A program made the translations under genes and the position numbers. Below are positions 5,796 to 10,892 of a stretch of DNA of 10,892 nt, piece after piece (positions within the stretch are counted from its first letter, which is position 1; the number at the start of each line of letters is the position of its first letter). Source of the stretch: UBA7656 sp040755335 (GTDB lineage: Bacteria > Acidobacteriota > Blastocatellia > UBA7656); the NCBI GenBank assembly GCA_040755335.1, contig JBFMAU010000257.1, forward strand, positions 1-10,892, written 5' to 3'. The notes below the pieces were generated by a model. It was not told the DNA's origin, ran no database searches, and saw only the letters and a program-made list of their open reading frames with translations.

Positions 5796-8285
5796 TCAAT
5801 AGATCAGATACCTCCTGCGAATGCGCGCGAACTCCGCAAGTCCCGCCTGCCACGTTGCAGCAATCTCTGAAGGCGTTCGCCCTGATTTGAGCGCATTGAG
5901 CGCCGCGCGATTCGCCAGCAGCCTCAGATAATCATCCACTTTCCACTCGTTCGGATGAAGCCGGTGCAATCGATAAGCTATCTCTACTCCCGTCATCACC
6001 GGGCGAAACGATCCGCGATCAGTGATGATGACGTTCACTCCGCTGCATTCTTCGCCCGCGAATTTCGAAGCGCGAGGGGTGAAATGAATCGGCACGAATC
6101 GCGCTCCCGCTATGCCAGCCCGATTCAACTCCTCGGCCAGCTTTCTTCCATCCATCCACGGCGCGCCTATGATTTCAAAAGGCGTGTCGGTTCCCCGTCC
6201 CACCGAAACATTCGTCGTTTCGAGCAACCCCACGCCGGGATAAAGCAAAGCCTCGGTCAGGCTCCTCATATTCGGCGAAGGATTGATCCACTCAAGCAAA
6301 GTGCCGTCATAAAAATCAGCCCGTCGCCATCCTTCCATCTTTATCACCGTGAGATCAGCATTGATTCGCCGCTCGCTGTTGAAAAGCATAGCAAGCTCGC
6401 CGATGGTCATAGCGTATCGAACCGGTATCGGATGATATGCAGTAAACGTGTTTGCAAGATCGCTGTCCGCGACAGGCCCTTCCAGATCATAACCGTTGAT
6501 CGGATTCGGGCGATCAAGCACGACGAATTTTATTTTTCTGCGCGCGGCTTCTTCCATCGCATAGCCGCATGTGGTTATGTAAGTGTAAAAACGCGCGCCC
6601 ACATCCTGAATGTCGAAGACTATCGTGTCTGCTCCCGCGAGCATTTCATCCGTAGGCCGCCGACGATCTCTGTCATAGAGGCTGTAGACGGGCAGCCCCG
6701 TCTTTTCGTCTCGCGTGTCGCCAACGTGAGTGTCTTCCTGTCCGCGCAATCCATGCTCAGGCGAAAGAAGAGCGACGAGTTTTACATTCTTCGCCGCCGC
6801 GAGAATATCAATCGTGGAGCGGCCTTCGCTGTCTCTTCCGGTGTGATTGGTGATGAGCGCGATCTTCCGGCCTTCGAGTTGTTTGAAACCATCGCGCTCT
6901 AAAACATCGATGCCTGTCATCACCGGATGAAGCGGCCCCACGGGCGCTGTTCGAGTGATAGCCGCGCGAGGCGTTTCCACATAATCAGGACGCGAGAGCG
7001 ACTGAAATATTTTTTTCGGCTCGGTGATCGAAGCGGCGACTATCGAAGCCACGAACGAGCGCAATCGTGTCACATCACCTTTGCCTGCGGGGTGGACTCG
7101 GTTCGTGAGCAGCACGACGAAAGTTTCGCTCGCGGGGTCGAGCCAGATGCTTGTGCCTGTGAATCCCGTATGCCCGAACGTGCCGACAGGAAACAGGTCG
7201 CCGCGATTGGAAGAAAACGAGGTGTTGACATCCCATCCTATTCCGCGCATCTGCGAGGCTGGAAGCGAATGCGCCGAGGTCATCCTCTCGACGGTGTAAG
7301 GCGCAAGCACGCGGACGCCCGCGTAGTGGCCGCCGTTGAGAATCATCTGACAAAACGCGGCCACATCATCGGCGGTTGAAAAGAGTCCCGCGTGGCCTGC
7401 GACTCCGCCCATCTCGTAAGCTCGCGGGTCATGCACCTCGCCGCGCATCCATCGCCCCTCGCGCATTTCAGTCGGAGCGATTCTGTCATTGGCCCTTTGT
7501 CCTTTGTCCTTTGTCCCTCGTTTGCCTTCTTCTGACGAATGACCACTGACCACTGACAAAGGACGAAAGAAAGTGTCTTTCATCCCGAGAGGGGCGAAGA
7601 TGTTTTCGCGCGAGAACTGATCGAGAGTTTTTCCCGAAACGCGGCGGATGATTTCGGCTGCGACTATGTAGCCGACATCCGAGTAGACGAAGCGCGTACC
7701 CGGCTCGTAGCTCAGTTGAAGATCATAAATTTTTTCCATCGGGTTGATCGTCGCTCCGACGTAATCGGCTATTTCGTTATCAGGGACCAGTCCTGCGCGA
7801 TGCGTGAGCAGATGCTCGACGGTGACTCGTTCTTTGCCGAAGCGTCCGAACTCAGGGATGTAGCGCGCGACCGCATCATTGAGGCTCACCTGTCCGCGCT
7901 CGACGAGTATCATCATCGAAGTGGCCGTGGCGAGAACTTTGGTGAGCGAGGCGAGATCGAAAATGGTGTCTGCGGTCATCTGTTCCGGGCGCGGTTCGAG
8001 AGCGCGATGGCCGAAAGCTTTTCTATAAACTATCCGGCCTTTGCGCGCGACCAGCACGACTGCACCGGGAGTCTCTTTTCGCTCGATTGAATCCGCAACA
8101 GCGCGGTCTATGCGCGAAAGCCTCTCGCTCGACATCCCCACCGCTTCAGGGGTTGATCGGACGAGGCGTTGCGGCGTTTGCGCCAGTAGCGAAACGGGCA
8201 GAAACGAAAGAATGAAGATGAAAAGGAACAGTCGCGCAAGAAACGAGGTTGAGTTGTTCGACGATTCTTCTGGTTTGCTCCTCAT
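5796..8285 (-). CDS. namZ: secreted fusion: serine beta-lactamase-fold hydrolase (AmiE-like) + NamZ exo-N-acetylmuramidase
   Basis: The predicted product has 829 residues from ATG 8285, with a signal peptide (hydrophobic core about 15-35, ending LLAQ). Residues 43-417 are a class C beta-lactamase/esterase-type domain: SLTK with nucleophile S113 and K116, Y201-S-D in the YxN position, and HTG (372-374) in the KTG position. Residues 454-828 are NamZ (DUF1343): LITNHTG, LSPEHGLRG, FDIQDVGARFYTYI, VLDRPNP, MTIGELA, NPSPNM. NamZ removes MurNAc from non-reducing ends of peptidoglycan fragments. In B. subtilis its gene lies near amiE, a MurNAc-L-Ala amidase of the same serine-hydrolase fold. The first half being an amidase is thus an inference; esterase or peptidase is possible. 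The frame is open to 8570, but those 95 codons are translated repeats. Residues 244-266 are a repeat-derived insertion between FFRPL and DRIAPTE. It is last in the leftward cluster. Confidence 0.88.
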   Translation of the reverse strand: MRSKPEESSNNSTSFLARLFLFIFILSFLPVSLLAQTPQRLVRSTPEAVGMSSERLSRIDRAVADSIERKETPGAVVLVARKGRIVYRKAFGHRALEPRPEQMTADTIFDLASLTKVLATATSMMILVERGQVSLNDAVARYIPEFGRFGKERVTVEHLLTHRAGLVPDNEIADYVGATINPMEKIYDLQLSYEPGTRFVYSDVGYIVAAEIIRRVSGKTLDQFSRENIFAPLGMKDTFFRPLSVVSGHSSEEGKRGTKDKGQRANDRIAPTEMREGRWMRGEVHDPRAYEMGGVAGHAGLFSTADDVAAFCQMILNGGHYAGVRVLAPYTVERMTSAHSLPASQMRGIGWDVNTSFSSNRGDLFPVGTFGHTGFTGTSIWLDPASETFVVLLTNRVHPAGKGDVTRLRSFVASIVAASITEPKKIFQSLSRPDYVETPRAAITRTAPVGPLHPVMTGIDVLERDGFKQLEGRKIALITNHTGRDSEGRSTIDILAAAKNVKLVALLSPEHGLRGQEDTHVGDTRDEKTGLPVYSLYDRDRRRPTDEMLAGADTIVFDIQDVGARFYTYITTCGYAMEEAARRKIKFVVLDRPNPINGYDLEGPVADSDLANTFTAYHPIPVRYAMTIGELAMLFNSERRINADLTVIKMEGWRRADFYDGTLLEWINPSPNMRSLTEALLYPGVGLLETTNVSVGRGTDTPFEIIGAPWMDGRKLAEELNRAGIAGARFVPIHFTPRASKFAGEECSGVNVIITDRGSFRPVMTGVEIAYRLHRLHPNEWKVDDYLRLLANRAALNALKSGRTPSEIAATWQAGLAEFARIRRRYLIY
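7488..7562. repeat. short tandem heptamer repeats inserted inside a coding region
   Basis: On the plus strand CCTTTGT occurs three times in tandem (7494-7514). After a 26-bp spacer come GACCACT twice (7541-7554) and GACAAAG (7555-7561). GACAAAG is the inverse of CTTTGTC, so the patch is partly an inverted repeat. Such heptamers resemble the short tandemly repeated repetitive (STRR) sequences known from cyanobacterial and other genomes. The patch lies in frame within the serine-hydrolase domain. Confidence 0.8.
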
Positions 8286-8312
8286 CCATGCCTGAATGGA
8301 CGAGGGCGCGTT

Positions 8313-8391
8313 TTTGGAGTGCTGCGACAAGTCGCAGCTTTTCTTCCTGATAAGATCGAACCAAAGCGGGGACAAGTTCCCGCACTCCAAA
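8313..8391. repeat. REP-like inverted doublet (REPIN-like) with 10-bp terminal inverted repeat
   Basis: Two copies of a roughly 30-bp palindromic element face each other. The left copy (8313-8340) begins TTTGGAGTGC and contains the perfect hairpin GCTGCGAC-AA-GTCGCAGC (8321-8338). The right copy (8361-8391), read on the minus strand, also begins TTTGGAGTGC and contains a near-perfect hairpin of GCGGGAA and TCCCCGC. The ends (8313-8322 and 8382-8391) are exact inverse complements, with a 20-bp spacer between copies. A GGAG tetramer before a hairpin is a feature of REP elements mobilised by RAYT transposases. The stems could also act as transcript stabilisers or attenuators between the two genes. 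Confidence 0.8.
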
Positions 8392-8471
8392 GGCGCTTGA
8401 ATTCTTTCAACCTTGTAGCGGCATTCATAAGGGTGATGTGATCGCTCGCGCATAGAGTCGGCGCAACAACT

Positions 8472-8512
8472 CTTCTCTGCGTAAACTCTGCGTCTCTGCG
8501 TCTCTGCGTCAG
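8472..8512. repeat. CTCTGCGT tandem repeat patch
   Basis: CTCTGCG occurs at 8475-8481, 8486-8492, 8494-8500 and 8502-8508, the last three with an 8-bp period. On the minus strand this reads as ACGCAGAG repeats, a motif I recall as a dispersed intergenic repeat in several phyla. It lies between the symporter stop and the REP-like doublet. Confidence 0.75.
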
Positions 8513-8573
8513 AAACCCCTTCCTCATTCATGCCTGGGCAAGCTGTTGTGATTCGTGTCTGATTCACCATAAT

Positions 8574-10016
8574 TCAATCCGCCGCCTGTTGCTCGAAGAT
8601 CGCGCTCGTCACGTACCCTACGAGAAAAGTCACCGACGATCCCGCGAGCGCGTACCACTGCCACGACAGAGGCGTTCGCGCCCAGATGTATACCATAAAC
8701 GCGACGCCCGTTATCACCCCCGCGAGCGCGCCCTGTTGTCTGACTCGCTTCGTCAGTGTTCCCATGAAAAATAATCCCAACACCGGGCCGCTCGTAAACG
8801 ACGCTATGCCGAGGACTGCGTTGATTATGCTCTGATCTTTTCCAATGACGACGAGCGCGGCGATTATCTGCACTGCGCCCCAAAGGGCGGTCAGGTAATG
8901 CGAGACTTTCATGTAATGCTGTTCGGAGCGCGCGGGCGCAAGTAGCGGCTTGTAAAAATCGGCGAGCGAAGTCGAGGCAAGCGCGTTGAGCGAAGACGAC
9001 ATCGCTGCCGCAAGCATCGCCGCAATCACCAGCCCGACCACTCCCGCGGGAAGCTCGTTGACTATGAAGTGAGCGAACACCCGATCCGAATTTATGCCTT
9101 CGGGCAGTGTCGCGTTCTGTTGATAGAAGACAAACAGCATCACGCCTATGAAAAGAAACATCACGAACTGCGCCAGCACGATCACTCCGCTCGTGAGCAG
9201 GGCGACTGACGCCTGTCGCGCGTTTTTGCCGCACAGGTAACGCTGAACCATGTACTGATCCGTCCCGTGAGTCGAGGTGTTCAAGAACGCGCCGCCGATT
9301 ACCCCCGCCCAGAAGGTATAGTTTTTGGCAAGATCGATTGAGAAATCGAACAGTTGAAACTTGCCGAACTCACTGCCCACCGCTATGACCTCAGACCATC
9401 CGCCTCGTATGTGATCGAGCAGTATGACGGCGGCTATTATCGCGCCGAGATTGTAAATCGCAAGCTGGATGACCTCTATCCAGATGACTGCTGTTATGCC
9501 TCCGAGGTAAGTGAAGAAGATCATCACCCCGCCGATGATGAGAATCGATTGCCAGTCGGCAAATCCCGTGAGCGCGACAAGCGGGATGGCTGTCGCGTAG
9601 ATGCGCACTCCGTCGGCAAGCGAGCGCGTGACGAGAAAAAGCGAGGCGGCGGCGCGCTTGACTCTTCCACTGAAGCGAGTGTCCAGAATCTGATAGACAG
9701 TGAAAAGCTCGCCGCGAAAATACTGCGGGATGAAGAGCAGGACTATGATCACACGGCCCACCAGGTAGCCTGCGACGAGTTGCAGGAAAGTGAAATTTCC
9801 CTGCGCGGCGAAAGCGAAAGCCGGGACGCTGATGAAAGTGACGACCGATGTTTCCGTCGCGACTATCGAAGCGGCTATGGCCCACCACGGCACGTCATGA
9901 TCGGAGAGGAAATAATCGCGCGTGTCCCTCTGTCGGCGGCTGAAATACCAGCCCAGCAAAAGGACGCCTGCCAGATAAACGAGTATGACGGCAAGATCGA
10001 GCGCGCGAAGATTCAT
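8574..10016 (-). CDS. sodium:solute symporter (SSS family), probable amino-sugar importer
   Basis: This 480-residue inner-membrane protein has a dozen or more hydrophobic segments across its length and the LeuT-type SSS signatures. DYFLSDHDVPWWAIAASIVATETS (34-57) is the canonical TM1-TM2 region. GGITAVIWIEVIQ (172-184), STHGTDQYMVQRYL (248-261) and LAAAMSSSLNALASTSLADFYKP (335-357) follow; the last carries the serines expected at the sodium site. Length is usual for the family. Sequence alone does not give the substrate. Its place between a sugar kinase and a NamZ fusion suggests MurNAc, anhydro-MurNAc or a related amino sugar, echoing the SSS-like MurNAc transporter reported in Tannerella forsythia. 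The start at 10016 gives a proper N-terminal helix, but no clear ribosome binding site is visible. The kinase gene ends 46 bp upstream. Confidence 0.92.
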   Translation of the reverse strand: MNLRALDLAVILVYLAGVLLLGWYFSRRQRDTRDYFLSDHDVPWWAIAASIVATETSVVTFISVPAFAFAAQGNFTFLQLVAGYLVGRVIIVLLFIPQYFRGELFTVYQILDTRFSGRVKRAAASLFLVTRSLADGVRIYATAIPLVALTGFADWQSILIIGGVMIFFTYLGGITAVIWIEVIQLAIYNLGAIIAAVILLDHIRGGWSEVIAVGSEFGKFQLFDFSIDLAKNYTFWAGVIGGAFLNTSTHGTDQYMVQRYLCGKNARQASVALLTSGVIVLAQFVMFLFIGVMLFVFYQQNATLPEGINSDRVFAHFIVNELPAGVVGLVIAAMLAAAMSSSLNALASTSLADFYKPLLAPARSEQHYMKVSHYLTALWGAVQIIAALVVIGKDQSIINAVLGIASFTSGPVLGLFFMGTLTKRVRQQGALAGVITGVAFMVYIWARTPLSWQWYALAGSSVTFLVGYVTSAIFEQQAAD

Positions 10017-10062
10017 GAAGGCAAAAGTAAAAAGGAAAAAGCGCCGGGTGGCAAGACGAGTT

Positions 10063-10892
10063 TCACTCTTTGCCTTTCGCCTTCGCGTGAAGAAGAGCTA
10101 TCCGGGCCGCGCCTATCGTCGGAGGAGAAAGCGGAGGGCCGACTTCGGCGCGCGGCGCAATCTTCAACACCTCATCGCGCAAGGGCGCAAGAACGAATTC
10201 ACCCGCTTCGAAAACGCCTCCCACGCAGGCTACGCGAAATTGATCCTCGCGCATACCGAGTTTTTCGATCACCGAAGCGGCCAGCGCGCCAAGCTCGCGC
10301 CCCGCAGAGGCTAGTATCTCGCGCGCTACGGAGTCTCCCCGTCGGGCGGTTTCGGAGACGACTTCCGCGAGCGAGGATATCTCAACCGCGTCGCCGCCAT
10401 AAATCGCGCCCGGAAGATCAGCAGGGTCATCTATGCCGAGGCGCGCGCATATCGATTCGACGAGAAGCGTTTGAGGCGCGCGGCCATCGAGAGAAGCGGT
10501 GACGGCTCTGAGCGCGCGGCGGGCTATGTCATAGCCTGATCCTTCGTCGGCCAGTATAGGCCCCAGTCCGCCTGAGCGCGCCTGCTCGCCGCCGTCATTT
10601 CGGCCAAGGGCAATCGATCCTGTGCCTGCGATTACGACCACGCCCGGTTGATGGTCGAGCGCGCCCGCAAGCGCGGCTTCGGCGTCGGTGACGAGCAGAA
10701 TGTCTGCGATGCCCAGAGCAGTCAATAGCGCGTCTTTCATCGCGTGGTAATGAACGGACTGACTGATTCCTGCAAGCGCGATGCAGGCCGACGAGATATC
10801 GCCGGGATTGATTCCGGCCTTAGCACAGGCACGGTTTACGACTTCGCTTATGCGCGAGGCTGCCGCGTCGAATCCCACGCGCAGCGGATTCG
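10063..10892 (-). CDS. BadF/BadG/BcrA/BcrD-type amino-sugar kinase (GlcNAc/MurNAc kinase-like), partial at the N-terminus
   Basis: A cytoplasmic ASKHA-fold kinase whose beginning lies beyond the right window edge. The reading frame is open to position 10892 (visible start NPLRVGFDAAA), so an internal GTG at 10878 should not be taken as the start. About 275 residues are visible; family members usually have about 300-330, so the missing part should hold the phosphate-1 DGGGTKT motif. Visible motifs are VTDAEAAL, IAGTGSIALGR (the phosphate-2 loop, near 10630-10600), GGLGPILADEGSGYDIARRAL (substrate/ATP site) and C-terminal CVGGVFEAGEFVLAPL. This matches N-acetylglucosamine kinases and Clostridium MurK, which phosphorylates both MurNAc and GlcNAc. 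The choice between them is not possible from sequence, although the NamZ neighbour favours MurNAc. It is followed by the symporter in the same direction. Confidence 0.88.
   Translation of the reverse strand, partial: NPLRVGFDAAASRISEVVNRACAKAGINPGDISSACIALAGISQSVHYHAMKDALLTALGIADILLVTDAEAALAGALDHQPGVVVIAGTGSIALGRNDGGEQARSGGLGPILADEGSGYDIARRALRAVTASLDGRAPQTLLVESICARLGIDDPADLPGAIYGGDAVEISSLAEVVSETARRGDSVAREILASAGRELGALAASVIEKLGMREDQFRVACVGGVFEAGEFVLAPLRDEVLKIAPRAEVGPPLSPPTIGAARIALLHAKAKGKE

Larger units (their letters stand above)
8286..8573. other. repeat-rich gap between symporter and fusion gene
   Basis: This 288-bp gap holds the REP-like doublet (8313-8391) and the CTCTGCGT patch (8472-8512). 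Between them (8392-8471) nothing else was recognised. All reading frames across it look like translated repeats with compositions unlike the flanking genes. Confidence 0.65.

Noticed and set aside
5955..6902. 315-codon rightward open frame
   Set aside because: Fully antisense to the NamZ domain, whose motifs are unmistakable; long antisense frames are common in this GC range.
8146..8385. 79-codon leftward frame starting within the REP-like doublet
   Set aside because: It overlaps the fusion gene start in another frame and half of it is translated repeat sequence.
8524..9234. 236-codon leftward frame
   Set aside because: Alternative frame of the symporter gene, rich in Arg/Ser/Ala, with no hydrophobic pattern.
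9354..10502. 382-codon rightward frame
   Set aside because: Antisense to both the symporter and the kinase; highly charged low-complexity composition and no domain.

Overview
The window looks like a chromosomal segment of an Acidobacteriota-type bacterium, most likely of the Blastocatellia. This is inferred from gene style, not from a search. The clues are a large winged-helix/TolB-like/TPR regulator, a small CxxC protein of a type I associate with Acidobacteria, moderately high GC, few strong Shine-Dalgarno sites, and dispersed palindromic and short tandem repeats. No rRNA, tRNA or CRISPR array was seen.

Layout: (1) Positions 1-84 carry the first 28 codons of a leftward reading frame that resembles the start of an IS4-type transposase and runs off the window. 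(2) A rightward gene (275-1672) encodes a secreted zinc peptidase of family M64 and ends at a strong intrinsic terminator. (3) A leftward 639-residue membrane-anchored winged-helix/TPR regulator (1918-3837) is divergent, across 166 bp, from a tight two-gene unit: a small CxxC/helical protein (4004-4252) and a secreted protein of unknown function (4265-4906). (4) About 440 bp without a convincing gene follow, then a small SMI1/KNR4 (SUKH)-like protein (5346-5786).

(5) The right half is one leftward cluster, read from 10892 down to 5796: a BadF/BadG-type sugar kinase (cut by the window edge), a sodium:solute symporter, and a secreted two-domain protein joining a serine beta-lactamase-fold hydrolase to a NamZ (DUF1343) exo-N-acetylmuramidase. 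The serine-hydrolase/NamZ pairing recalls the Bacillus subtilis amiE-nagZ-namZ neighbourhood. The symporter-plus-kinase pairing recalls the MurNAc uptake and phosphorylation route described for Tannerella forsythia. The proposed role is peptidoglycan salvage: the fusion trims muropeptide or glycan fragments outside the cytoplasm, the symporter imports the freed amino sugar, and the kinase phosphorylates it. A MurQ-type etherase would be expected nearby but is not in the window.

The salvage cluster is decorated with three different repeat types within about 1.1 kb: a REP-like inverted doublet and a CTCTGCGT tandem patch, both in the symporter-fusion gap, and a heptamer repeat patch inserted in frame inside the serine-hydrolase domain. 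The gap repeats also create a spurious 95-codon N-terminal extension of the fusion gene; its real start is most likely at 8285.
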